From NCBI GenBank assembly GCA_012521705.1, contig JAAYLX010000034.1, positions 1 to 61,004 of the forward strand: a stretch of DNA of 61,004 nucleotides, given 5' to 3'. This DNA comes from Clostridiaceae bacterium (GTDB taxonomy: Bacteria; Bacillota; Clostridia; DSM-8532). The position numbers were made by a program, and so were the translations under genes. Each line of letters begins with the position of its first letter. Within the stretch, counting starts at the first letter, position 1. Shown here in pieces: positions 1-8,147 of this stretch. The notes under the pieces are model-generated. The model made no database searches, had not been told where the DNA came from, and was given only the letters and a program-made list of their open reading frames with translations.

Positions 1-473
1 ACATCTGAAGAGGCAAGCATGACTTCTTTTCCGCCCCTTCCCCCTGTGGTTTTTACAACCACAGGATAATCAAAGATTAACCCGCTTTTTACAAGTGAGT
101 CCTTATCAGCAAACAGAGTGTCAACCATCGGGATATCAAGCTTTGATACTTCAAGATATGTTCTGCCCTTGTCATTGCATATTTCGGCTATTTGGGAAGA
201 ATTGAATACCTTTATACCCATAGCTTCCAGGTGCCTGGACAATAGAGGGTCAATAGTACGGTTTATTACAAAGTCCGGCAACTCTGAAACATTCTTATTT
301 CTGTATTTTAGGCACAGTGATTTGCTCTCGATTCCATAATAGAGTTCATCTTTGAAAATTAACTTTATACTGCTCTTTGAATTGTTTCCCGAATCAAGAA
401 AGCGCCGGGCAAAGGGTGTGTTTATATTGTAATGGTCTTTTGAATATATAAGCCAGCCATTAAGCAATGACAT
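1..473 (-). CDS. ATP-grasp family protein, partial (runs off left edge)
   Basis: The reading frame on the minus strand begins with ATG at 473 and is open to the window edge, about 157 residues. It starts MSLLNGWLIYSKDHYN and later shows DFVINRTIDPLLSRHLEAMG, then a pre-ATP-grasp stretch and KTTGGRGGKEV, which is an ATP-grasp glycine-rich loop. This is the same arrangement as the C-terminal half of the next gene upstream (GWIIYNG, DKDIRLARHLESMG, KNAFGSFGAQV), so the two are paralogues. The stop of the upstream gene and this ATG overlap as TAATG, which implies translational coupling. RimK-like or spore-coat YheC/D-like ligases are possible relatives; the substrate is unknown. The C-terminus lies outside the window. 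Confidence 0.8.
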   Translation of the reverse strand, partial: MSLLNGWLIYSKDHYNINTPFARRFLDSGNNSKSSIKLIFKDELYYGIESKSLCLKYRNKNVSELPDFVINRTIDPLLSRHLEAMGIKVFNSSQIAEICNDKGRTYLEVSKLDIPMVDTLFADKDSLVKSGLIFDYPVVVKTTGGRGGKEVMLASSD

Positions 474-2245
474 TATATTGACCTCACTAATCTACATTTA
501 ATATATTTGATTATGTAATCAGGGATATCTTTTTTGGTGCACTCGTACATATTCTTCACATGAGCGTTGGAATTGATCTCACATAAAACAGGCTCATCAT
601 TTTCGCCAAAGAGGATATCGACTCCTGCAAAATCTGCCCCTACAAGTTTTGCAGCCTTAACAGCCATATCGCAGAAGGCTTTCGGAGGATCAAAGGGCAT
701 CATGCGTCCGCCGGCAGTAACATTGGCTCTGAAGTCATTTTCATTGACACGCAGCATTGCAGCCACAACTTTGTCTCCAACTACCTGAAGCCTTACGTCC
801 CTGCCAAAACTGGATTTTATGTATTCCTGGTAAAGGTGCGGGACATCAATAAGTTTTTTTCTAAGCATGAGGAGTTCTTCCCTGTTCCTTGCCATATATA
901 CCTGTGCGCCAAAGGAACCGAAAGCATTTTTTACAATTACGGGATAGCTCAATACTTGTTCGATTTTTTCAATAAAGTTCTCCTCATCCACTTTAGTTCC
1001 TGAATATACAAATGGAGAAGCGATGGTAACAGGCATTTTAATTCCTTGATTGGCAAGAGCCTGATGGGTTGCTATTTTGTCATCACATACCATAATCGCA
1101 TTGGAATTGTTGAAAAGCCTAAAACCCATACTTTCAAGATGTCTTGCAAGGCGTATATCCTTGTCCCAGAAAAGGACAAAGTCGGGTTTTTGGGTTTCAT
1201 CATATCCGGTAAGGTTTGTTTTCCCGTTTATTATAACTGCTCCCAACTCATCATTACGAACCGGAATAAGTTCGATACCGTTATTTTTTGCCGAGTCGAC
1301 AAACCACTCAACATGCTCCATAAACTTTGGAGTCATAAGACTTCCGTTATATATAATCCAACCTTTTAACATCTCTTTTGCCGGATTGTCAAAAAGGCTT
1401 ATCTGTTCCACCGTATCCGGCTTATCATTTATTATTGATTCTTCTTTATAATGACTCTTTTGAGTATCTTTTTCATTTACAGTATCAGCACTGCCTCTTG
1501 CACCCATCTTGGCAAGTTCATCGGCCCTGTCATTCAATTCAATACCCGTGTGACTTTCAACCTTGACCCATGTAATTTTCACTTTGCATTTATCAATAAA
1601 CTCTTTATATGCCATTGTCATGGGGGTGTTTGTCCTGTATTCCCCGGTAGCCCATCTTTCAATATTCAAAAAGTCGTAGAAAATCGCAATTTCATTAATG
1701 TTATTTTTCTCGCACCATTTAAGTGCTTCAATAACTGCCTGAATCTCACCGCCCACCTGTCTTGCTGACAAGGCGTCTTCGGACTTCACACGGCCATATA
1801 TTTCTTTTACAACCTCGCCGTTTTTAAGAATGACCGCACCATAACCCACATGGCCATCTATAAAAGAGCCGTCCACATAGGCGTGATACTCTGTTTTAGA
1901 GTAATCTTCAAATAGATTTCCTGAAACCTTTTCCGGGCTATCCTGCCTGATTTTTGGGTAAGAATTATTATCTGACGGTTTAGGCAGATTTTCTGCATTG
2001 AGAATGTTTAAAATCCGCTCAAAATCATTCTGGGAAAGATCAGAGTCCCTTCTGAACCCATGGGCATTTCTTTTGGGACTGTAATCTATAATAAGCTTTC
2101 CTAAAGGCTTATCATTTTCAATAATTTTTATTTTCAGCATATAGTCCCGCATTATATCCATCTCAGTTTCAAGACCATATTGCTGAAGATTTTTTTCTAC
2201 CTTATTGTATATCTCAGTAAGTTCTCTTTCACAAATAAAAGACAT
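473..2245 (-). CDS. RNase HI domain fused to RimK-like ATP-grasp domain
   Basis: 590 residues in three parts. Residues 1-90 are a small N-terminal domain with GKLIIDYSPKRN, whose family I do not recognise with certainty. Residues 119-248 are an RNase HI domain with all catalytic residues visible: D125 (VDGSF), E167 (GGEIQA), D191 (FYDF), H232 (ESHTG) and D239 (NDRADELA). Residues 293-590 are an ATP-grasp ligase domain with KNAFGSFGAQV, the YQEYI region and the metal-binding end FAGVDILF...LCEINSNAH. The start ATG has GGAG eight bases upstream. The gene lies 14 bases after galE and overlaps the next ATP-grasp gene by one base. RNase HI would cut RNA in RNA-DNA hybrids; the ligase would join an amino acid or similar acid to an acceptor. 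Why they are joined is not known to me. Confidence 0.88.
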   Translation of the reverse strand: MSFICERELTEIYNKVEKNLQQYGLETEMDIMRDYMLKIKIIENDKPLGKLIIDYSPKRNAHGFRRDSDLSQNDFERILNILNAENLPKPSDNNSYPKIRQDSPEKVSGNLFEDYSKTEYHAYVDGSFIDGHVGYGAVILKNGEVVKEIYGRVKSEDALSARQVGGEIQAVIEALKWCEKNNINEIAIFYDFLNIERWATGEYRTNTPMTMAYKEFIDKCKVKITWVKVESHTGIELNDRADELAKMGARGSADTVNEKDTQKSHYKEESIINDKPDTVEQISLFDNPAKEMLKGWIIYNGSLMTPKFMEHVEWFVDSAKNNGIELIPVRNDELGAVIINGKTNLTGYDETQKPDFVLFWDKDIRLARHLESMGFRLFNNSNAIMVCDDKIATHQALANQGIKMPVTIASPFVYSGTKVDEENFIEKIEQVLSYPVIVKNAFGSFGAQVYMARNREELLMLRKKLIDVPHLYQEYIKSSFGRDVRLQVVGDKVVAAMLRVNENDFRANVTAGGRMMPFDPPKAFCDMAVKAAKLVGADFAGVDILFGENDEPVLCEINSNAHVKNMYECTKKDIPDYIIKYIKCRLVRSI

Positions 2246-2259
2246 AATTTTACTCCAAC

Positions 2260-3273
2260 TTAATCTTCATACCCGTTGGGGTTGTTTTTCTGCCATCTCC
2301 AGGCATCCTCACACATCTTTCTTAAATCGCGTTCCGCTTTCCATCCAAGTTCTTTTTCGGCTTTTGACGGGTCGGCATAACAGATATCTATATCACCGGG
2401 TCTTCTGGGTTTAAACTCGTACTTGATTTTCTTTCCGCATACTTTTTCAAAGTTTTCAACCATGTCAAGAACGCTGTAACCTTTTCCGGTGCCGAGATTG
2501 TATATAAGAACTCCCGGTTTATCCTTTATTTTTTCAATGGCTTTCACGTGGCCCACCGCAAGGTCCACAACATGAATATAATCGCGTACTCCTGTACCGT
2601 CATGAGTATTATAGTCATTTCCGAATACACCGAGGCACTCAAGCCTTCCGACTGCCACCTGAGTGATGTATGGCACCAGATTATTGGGTATATCTTTGGG
2701 GTTCTCACCTATAAGCCCGCTTTCATGGGCTCCGATTGGATTGAAATACCGCAATATGACAATATTCCAGGATTTGTCGGCGGCATAAATGTCCTGCAAT
2801 ATTTGTTCAATCATGAGTTTGGTTCTGCCATACGGGTTTGTGGCAGACAAGGGAAAATCTTCCCTTATAGGGACCGTCTCAGGTTTTCCGTACACTGTAG
2901 CTGAAGAACTGAAAACTATATCTTTTACGCCATGCTTTCTCATTACATCACACAGGACGAGAGTGCCGGAAATATTGTTCATATAGTATTCAAGAGGTTT
3001 TGCAACAGATTCACCCACCGCCTTAAGTCCCGCGAAATGAATGACCGAGTCTATTTTTTCTTTTGCAAATATATTTTCAAGGGCTTGTCTGTCATTAATG
3101 TCGGCCTTGTAAAATGCCAGAAACTTGCCTGTAATTCTGCGGACTCTGTCAAGGGATTTTTCAGAAGAATTGCTTAAGTTATCAACCACAACAACCTCAT
3201 ATCCCTCGTTCAAAAGCTCCACACAAGTGTGGCTTCCTATATAACCTGCTCCGCCGGTGACCAATATAGCCAT
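2260..3273 (-). CDS. galE: UDP-glucose 4-epimerase GalE
   Basis: 337 residues, the normal GalE length. It interconverts UDP-glucose and UDP-galactose in the cytosol using bound NAD, supplying galactose for surface polymers or feeding the Leloir pathway. Visible features are the NAD-binding GGAGYIGSH at the N-terminus, SSSATVYG, and the catalytic tyrosine-lysine pair in NPYGRTK, followed by [11 protein letters not shown] and the C-terminal substrate domain with RRPGD. AGGAGG stands seven bases before the ATG. It is the first gene of a minus-strand unit that continues into the RNase H/ATP-grasp genes. No other galactose genes are nearby. Confidence 0.96.
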   Translation of the reverse strand: MAILVTGGAGYIGSHTCVELLNEGYEVVVVDNLSNSSEKSLDRVRRITGKFLAFYKADINDRQALENIFAKEKIDSVIHFAGLKAVGESVAKPLEYYMNNISGTLVLCDVMRKHGVKDIVFSSSATVYGKPETVPIREDFPLSATNPYGRTKLMIEQILQDIYAADKSWNIVILRYFNPIGAHESGLIGENPKDIPNNLVPYITQVAVGRLECLGVFGNDYNTHDGTGVRDYIHVVDLAVGHVKAIEKIKDKPGVLIYNLGTGKGYSVLDMVENFEKVCGKKIKYEFKPRRPGDIDICYADPSKAEKELGWKAERDLRKMCEDAWRWQKNNPNGYED

Positions 3274-3509
3274 GCTTATCCTCCTGCTGTATAGATTATT
3301 ATAATAAAACGTGGACTGAGCTAAAAATCTTATCCGTCCTGAAAGATATAATTTCCAGCAGATTAAAAACTATTATTTCTTAAAGACTGCAAATGTTGTT
3401 TTAATATCTGGAACAATCTAACTTCTTCGATTTTAGCACATGAAAAACCAGTTGTCAGTAATACTGAATCATTTCCGCAGAAAGGATCTTTTTTATTTCA
3501 CAAGACCGC

Positions 3510-3538
3510 TTGACAAAGCAAAAAGCCGTTTGTATAAT
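3510..3538 (+). promoter_or_regulatory. Consensus sigma-A promoter for tRNA-Arg
   Basis: TTGACA (3510-3515), a 17-base spacer and TATAAT (3533-3538), a perfect match to the vegetative consensus, ending 29 bases before the tRNA. Confidence 0.85.
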
Positions 3539-3567
3539 ATAAAAGTCGCGAAACGACAAGAAATTAT

Positions 3568-3644
3568 GTGCCAGTAGCTCAGCCGGATAGAGCAACGGAC
3601 TTCTAATCCGTGGGTCGGGTGTTCGAATCATCTCTGGCACGCCA
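3568..3644 (+). tRNA. tRNA-Arg (anticodon TCT)
   Basis: A 77-base cloverleaf. Acceptor stem GTGCCAG pairs with CTGGCAC, followed by discriminator G and an encoded CCA. The anticodon loop is CTTCTAA with TCT at 3602-3604, between ACGGA and TCCGT. The T loop is TTCGAAT. It reads AGA and AGG codons. A small open frame on the opposite strand is only its shadow. Confidence 0.96.
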
Positions 3645-3646
3645 AC

Positions 3647-3686
3647 AAAGCCCTGAAAGCGGAAGCTTCAGGGCTTTGATTTTTCT
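3647..3686 (+). terminator. Rho-independent terminator after tRNA-Arg
   Basis: AAAGCCCTGAA and TTCAGGGCTTT form the stem, followed by GATTTTTCTT. It starts three bases after the tRNA CCA. It may also serve feoB from the other side. Confidence 0.8.
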
Positions 3687-3718
3687 TGTAATACTTTATG
3701 TAATCTTCTTCATACTAT

Positions 3719-5869
3719 CTAAGCGACCCCGAGTAATCTTGCGATACTTGCCACTATAAAGCAAATAACAGTACCTGTAATTGTCGGAATCAGAATGGAG
3801 ACCGCCGTCCATTTCCAGCTTCCTGTCTCCTTCTTTATCGTCCAGCAGGTGGTTCCGCACGGAAAATGAATAAGAGTAAAAATCATAAAACAGATTGCTG
3901 TAAGCCAGCTCCAGCCTTTTGAAACCAAAAGTTCCCGAAGCTCAGCAAGATTTTCAAATTCCATTAGACCTCCCGTTGATAAATAACTCATAATTATTAT
4001 TGGCACTACAATTTCATTTGCCGGAAAACCAAGGATGAACGCCATCAAAATGACGCCATCCAAACCAATAAGGCGCGCAAAAGGGTCAAGAAATCCTGAA
4101 AAGTGTGAAAGAAGGCTTAAGCCATTGACCTCCACATTTGCCATAACCCAAATAATCAGCCCCGCTGGCGCTGCTACCGCCACAGCGCGCCCAAGCACAA
4201 AAATTGTTCTGTCAAATATTGACCTGACTATTATTTTGCCTATCTGAGGCTTTCGGTATGGCGGAAGCTCAAGGGTAAAGGATGACGGCAATCCTTTCAG
4301 GATGGTTTTTGATAGTAATTTGGAGATTAAAAGCGTCATTGCAATTCCCAGTAATATAACCATGGTTAAAATCATTGTTGAAACAATGGATTTTGAAGGT
4401 CCGGTCAAAAAACCTGCAAAAAACATGGTTATTATTGCAGTCAAAGTCGGAAATCTTCCGTTGCACGGTATAAAATTATTGGTTATTATAGCAATCAGCC
4501 GTTCCCTTGGTGAATCAATGATTCTGCAGCCGACTACTCCTGCAGCATTGCAGCCAAATCCCATACACATGGTTAAAGCTTGTTTTCCGTGACAGCATGC
4601 TTTCTTAAAAAAATTATCAAGGTTGAAAGCCACTCTCGGCAAATATCCCAGATCCTCCAATAGGGTGAACAACGGAAAGAATATAGCCATTGGCGGCAGC
4701 ATTACAGAGACTACCCAGGCAAGGGTTCTGTAAATACCGGTCACAAAAAGTCCCCGCAGCCACGAAGGAGTGTTTTGAGAAATGAAAAATTCATTAAGTG
4801 CTTCCTCAATTCTGAACAGGATGCTTGCCAGAAATTCGGAAGGATAATTTGCTCCTGTAATTGTAAGCCAAAGGATAAAACCCAAAAGCAAAATCATTAC
4901 CGGAATCCCGTACTTTTTTGAAGTCAGAATTCGGTCAATTTTTCTGTCGGTCATGTCGTATTTCTCTTTTTCAAATTTTACAACCTGCTTTGAGATCGTT
5001 TCGCACTCTTTGTATATAGCAGATACAATCCTGTCCCTGAAATTGTCGCCCGTTATTCCCTCAGAATAAAGTATTTCCTTTGCCTCATTGAGTCTTTCCA
5101 CAATGTCATCATTACTCAAAAGGTCGAACCCAAGATATTTTTTTAATGAATCAAGTATGTTTATATCACCGTCCAACAGCTTAAGTGAAACCCAACGGCT
5201 GTTAAGTTTCCAGCAAAGAACATCACCTACCGCAGGCTCCAGTAAGGAGACAGCTTTCTCAACCGGGTCATCATACCGGACTTTAAAAGGAGCAGTTTTT
5301 ATGCTGCCATCGGTGAGCTTATATACAGAATCCATAAGCTGTTCCATACCTTCCCCTATATTCGCGCTTGTTCCTGCTACCGGGACTCCAAGAAGCTTTG
5401 ACAGTTTATCTATATCAACATGGATTTTTTTCCTTTTAGCTTCATCAAGAAGATTGACACAAACCACAACAGACTCTGTTATTTCAAGAGTTTGCAGCAC
5501 AAGATTCAGATTTCTTTCCAGAAGAGTCGCATCAGTTACAATAATGGTTCCATCCGGGTTCCCAAAGAGTATAAAATCTCTGGCAATCTCTTCTTCCACT
5601 GAATTAGCCATAAGTGAATATGTACCGGGGATATCAATTAAAATAAAATTCCTGTCTTTATACCTGTATCTTCCCTGAGCGTTGGTTACTGTTTTGCCCG
5701 GCCAGTTTCCGGTATGCTGGTTTAATCCTGTAAGGCTGTTGAAGATTGTACTTTTTCCCACATTGGGGTTTCCCGCGAGGGCAATTACTTTGTCGTCCTC
5801 ATTTATCCGCTCAATTCTAAGTTCTTTGTCATAAGCGCCAATACCTGTTGAATTACTCGTAAGCCCCAT
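3719..5869 (-). CDS. feoB: Ferrous iron transport protein B
   Basis: 716 residues, the usual length. It imports Fe(II) across the cytoplasmic membrane. The N-terminal G domain (about residues 25-190) shows the P-loop GNPNVGKS, the G2 region around TGNWPGKTV, DIPGTYSL and NLLDEAKRK. Residues 340-716 are membrane segments with two gate domains, including the conserved cysteine-containing stretch CMGFGCNAAGVVGCRIID and FIPCNGRFPT. The start has GGGGG ten bases upstream. It follows feoA in one unit with 30 bases between them. Iron-dependent control by the divergent DtxR-type gene is inferred. Confidence 0.96.
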   Translation of the reverse strand: MGLTSNSTGIGAYDKELRIERINEDDKVIALAGNPNVGKSTIFNSLTGLNQHTGNWPGKTVTNAQGRYRYKDRNFILIDIPGTYSLMANSVEEEIARDFILFGNPDGTIIVTDATLLERNLNLVLQTLEITESVVVCVNLLDEAKRKKIHVDIDKLSKLLGVPVAGTSANIGEGMEQLMDSVYKLTDGSIKTAPFKVRYDDPVEKAVSLLEPAVGDVLCWKLNSRWVSLKLLDGDINILDSLKKYLGFDLLSNDDIVERLNEAKEILYSEGITGDNFRDRIVSAIYKECETISKQVVKFEKEKYDMTDRKIDRILTSKKYGIPVMILLLGFILWLTITGANYPSEFLASILFRIEEALNEFFISQNTPSWLRGLFVTGIYRTLAWVVSVMLPPMAIFFPLFTLLEDLGYLPRVAFNLDNFFKKACCHGKQALTMCMGFGCNAAGVVGCRIIDSPRERLIAIITNNFIPCNGRFPTLTAIITMFFAGFLTGPSKSIVSTMILTMVILLGIAMTLLISKLLSKTILKGLPSSFTLELPPYRKPQIGKIIVRSIFDRTIFVLGRAVAVAAPAGLIIWVMANVEVNGLSLLSHFSGFLDPFARLIGLDGVILMAFILGFPANEIVVPIIIMSYLSTGGLMEFENLAELRELLVSKGWSWLTAICFMIFTLIHFPCGTTCWTIKKETGSWKWTAVSILIPTITGTVICFIVASIARLLGVA

Positions 5870-5899
5870 TTTCAGTCCCCCTGATGCTGTAAAAACTCT

Positions 5900-6139
5900 T
5901 TAGCTAAGCTCCACAATTATTTTGGAAGCCTCTTCGGACCTTAATGCTATAACCGCTCCTCTTACAAAATATGCTACCGGATCCCCTGAAGGGCTTTTCT
6001 GTAACGCTTCTATTTCAGTATCGTTTATTAGCCCCAAATCCAGCATGCGCCTTCTTACAATGCCATCTGAAATCAGTTCTTTTACTCTTCCCTTCCTGCC
6101 AAGGGGCAGAAAGCTAAGAGGTATTTTTTGTCCTCCCAT
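5900..6139 (-). CDS. feoA: Ferrous iron transport protein A (SH3-like)
   Basis: 79 residues, typical of FeoA. It carries the SH3-like FeoA pattern: LSFLPLGRKGRV, RRRMLDLGLINDTEIEALQKSP, then GDPVAYFVRGAVIALRSEEASKI. FeoA is a small cytosolic partner that supports FeoB. GGGGG stands seven bases before ATG. It is the first gene of feoAB and faces a DtxR-family gene across a 152-base gap that holds two palindromes. Confidence 0.94.
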   Translation of the reverse strand: MGGQKIPLSFLPLGRKGRVKELISDGIVRRRMLDLGLINDTEIEALQKSPSGDPVAYFVRGAVIALRSEEASKIIVELS

Positions 6140-6156
6140 AGTAATTCCCCCATGCT

Positions 6157-6173
6157 TATCTGAATTTCAGATA
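6157..6173. promoter_or_regulatory. Perfect 17-base palindrome upstream of feoA
   Basis: TATCTGAATTTCAGATA: 8-base arms around a single central T, 18 bases before the feoA ATG and in the gap shared with the divergent regulator. A likely repressor site, but the match to a known metal-regulator consensus is not clear. Confidence 0.5.
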
Positions 6174-6187
6174 CTAATAAATATTAG
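6174..6187. promoter_or_regulatory. Second palindrome between feoA and the DtxR-type gene
   Basis: CTAATAAATATTAG: 6-base perfect arms around AA, directly next to the 17-base palindrome with no gap. Placement suggests that together they form an operator region. Confidence 0.45.
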
Positions 6188-6291
6188 CCGTAAGCAAATT
6201 TTTTTCCTTATACTAAGATATACAAAATAATAGGCTTGTGTTACGAATATAGATAAATTAATATAACTTATTTTTTCAGGGTAGTGAGAAT

Positions 6292-6759
6292 ATGAACTAT
6301 AAAGAATTTTATACGGTAAGGGGCTATCAGATTTCCGAACAGCACAAAAAACTTCTGACTCCCGCCATGGAAGATTACCTTGAAATGATATACAGACATA
6401 GCCTTAAAGATGGTTATATTCGCATAAATAAACTTGCCGATACTTTGAATGTGAAAGCTTCTTCAGCCACAAGAATGGTTCAGAAGCTCGGACAATTAAA
6501 TCTTTTGAAATATGAAAAATATGGAGTGATAACTCTTACCGAAAAAGGAAAAGAAATGGGCAAGTTCCTGCTTGACAGGCACAATGTCATAGCGACATTC
6601 CTTAAAAATATCGGTTCTGATAATGACCTTTATGAAACTGAGCTCATTGAGCACAATATAAGTCTTGAAACCTTGAAAAATATTGACCTTCTTAACAGGT
6701 TTCTATTAAACCCTGAAATAATGAAACAGTTTGAAGAGTTTATAAAAAGCAACTCATAA
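6292..6759 (+). CDS. DtxR/MntR-family metal-dependent transcriptional regulator
   Basis: 155 residues. The N-terminal winged helix reads PAMEDYLEMIYR...IRINKLADTLNVKASSATRMVQKL, followed by a wing (YGVITLTEKGKEMG) and a dimerisation region with metal-ligand-type residues (RHNVIATFLKNIG, ETELIEHNIS). It is shorter than IdeR/DtxR because the SH3 domain is absent, as in MntR-like members. It is divergent from feoAB, which suggests it represses iron uptake when metal is plentiful. The last bases overlap the end of ogt on the other strand by six. Whether it senses Fe(II) or Mn(II) cannot be told from sequence alone. Confidence 0.88.
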   Translation: MNYKEFYTVRGYQISEQHKKLLTPAMEDYLEMIYRHSLKDGYIRINKLADTLNVKASSATRMVQKLGQLNLLKYEKYGVITLTEKGKEMGKFLLDRHNVIATFLKNIGSDNDLYETELIEHNISLETLKNIDLLNRFLLNPEIMKQFEEFIKSNS

Positions 6760-7221
6760 ATTTTTCTGTTCCAGTTCCAACAGCTTTTCCTTTATATGAA
6801 GGCCACCACCGTATCCAACCAACTTGCCGCTTGAACCTATAACACGGTGACATGGAATGATAATGGGAATGGGATTTTTATTGTTGGCCATTCCGACAGC
6901 TCTGCATGCTTTGGGGTTTCCAATTTTCTTTGCAACATCGCCATAGCTCAAGGTTTCACCGTAAGGTATCCGGGTAAGAACATCCCAGACCTTTCTCTGG
7001 AAATCCGTCCCCTTTGGTGAAAGTGGAAGGTCAAATGTTTTGCGTTTTCCCGCAAAATATTCCTCAAGCTGTTTTGCCGCCTCTTTAAGAATTGGCGTTT
7101 CTGTATAGTTGAAATCCTCAGAATCAGTATCTGGATTAAAGATAATATCTGATATGCTTTTTTCGTCCCCGGCAATTCCTACTTTCCCTATCATTGTTTC
7201 GATTATTATCACGTTTTTCAT
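6754..7221 (-). CDS. ogt: Methylated-DNA-protein-cysteine methyltransferase
   Basis: 155 residues from the chosen start. It repairs O6-alkylguanine by moving the alkyl group to its own cysteine. The active site is IIPCHRVIGSSGKLVGYGGG, preceded by the helix-turn-helix with FQRKVWDVLTRIPYGET, ACRAVGMANNKNP. I chose ATG at 7221 because AAGGAG stands seven bases upstream; an in-frame ATG seven codons earlier has no ribosome site. Convergent with and slightly overlapping the metal regulator gene. No ada-type regulatory domain. Confidence 0.94.
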   Translation of the reverse strand: MKNVIIIETMIGKVGIAGDEKSISDIIFNPDTDSEDFNYTETPILKEAAKQLEEYFAGKRKTFDLPLSPKGTDFQRKVWDVLTRIPYGETLSYGDVAKKIGNPKACRAVGMANNKNPIPIIIPCHRVIGSSGKLVGYGGGLHIKEKLLELEQKNL

Positions 7222-7280
7222 AAAATACTCCTTCACCCACACTTCATTAATTCACAAACCTGAAAAACCATCGGTATATA

Positions 7281-8087
7281 TTAACCTAAAGTCAGTTTTT
7301 CATAATGTTTATACAGGGAATGGAATGTACCGGCATAGTCTTTTTTCCATGGCTTCCTTTTACCGCAAAAATGAATTATTACGGTATTTCTTATTACATG
7401 GTCCATATCCCACACTCTGTTGGTTTTCAGTTTATAGTACCTGTAGCGCCTTGCGTCATAATTATAAAACTTTTCATCGATACTTTTAATCTGTTTTGAA
7501 AACAAAGCGTTTAGTATATCCTGATCCGGCATAATTAGCTTATTGCGGTTCTTCTCAACAAAATCGAAAATATCCTTTTCATTAATAACCATGCGTTGAA
7601 GCTTCAGATTCATCAGAAGTACGCCGGAATTATAATAAGCCTCAATGTCATAGGGATTCAACCTTATCTTATTAATTCCCCTTACCGGTATTACATCGTG
7701 ATAAGCCGCCGCAAACAGGAAATCATCCAGGGGAGTATCATAAAGCTCCCTTATCGGATTAATTACAAGTATATCAGGATCAAGATAGAGTATCCTGTCA
7801 AGGCTCTGGGGCAAAAACCTGAATGCAAGCAGCCGGTAATACATTTCTTTGGTGTAGTGCAATAATGTCGGCGCATCTTCAAAGTATTTATCATCTATAT
7901 CAACATTTATCAAACTGCTTCCTTCCGCCTCTGTAAAGCTTTTTAAATCCTTAAGCTCATGTTTTTTGAGGCTGGAATGCATAAGGTAAATACTGAAGTG
8001 TTCTCCAGGGTTGTTGATAAACAAGGATTTGAGCATTACTTTCAAAGGTTTTATATAATCCGAATTCAAAGTAACCAATATATTCAT
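7281..8087 (-). CDS. Glycosyltransferase family 8 protein
   Basis: 268 residues from the ATG at 8087, which has GGAG nine bases upstream; a GTG 16 codons earlier is possible but has a poor ribosome site. The protein opens MNILVTLNSDYIKPLKVMLKSL and has the family-8 nucleotide-sugar and metal motif DRILYLDPDILVI (DxD type), then YYNSGVLLMNL and PDQDILNALF, ending with IIHFCGKRKPW. It would transfer a hexose from a UDP- or ADP-sugar, as in LgtC- or GspA-like proteins. The acceptor is unknown. Only 60 bases separate it from the upstream signalling gene, so the two are probably cotranscribed. Confidence 0.88.
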   Translation of the reverse strand: MNILVTLNSDYIKPLKVMLKSLFINNPGEHFSIYLMHSSLKKHELKDLKSFTEAEGSSLINVDIDDKYFEDAPTLLHYTKEMYYRLLAFRFLPQSLDRILYLDPDILVINPIRELYDTPLDDFLFAAAYHDVIPVRGINKIRLNPYDIEAYYNSGVLLMNLKLQRMVINEKDIFDFVEKNRNKLIMPDQDILNALFSKQIKSIDEKFYNYDARRYRYYKLKTNRVWDMDHVIRNTVIIHFCGKRKPWKKDYAGTFHSLYKHYEKLTLG

Positions 8088-8147
8088 CTGTCCACACTCC
8101 GCATGATGTTTTGCCACAGCAATGAAATTAGACACCGTCCAGGAAAT

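Noticed and set aside
3455-3640. 61-residue open frame on the minus strand
   Set aside because: It lies mainly over tRNA-Arg and its promoter and has no ribosome site; it is the antisense shadow of the tRNA.
3719-6139. FeoC gene
   Set aside because: No small winged-helix frame follows feoB; the next bases hold a terminator and the tRNA.
8087-8135. Longer start for the family-8 glycosyltransferase
   Set aside because: The GTG has no ribosome site and the extra residues are not family-like; the ATG at 8087 has GGAG and begins with the family's first strand.
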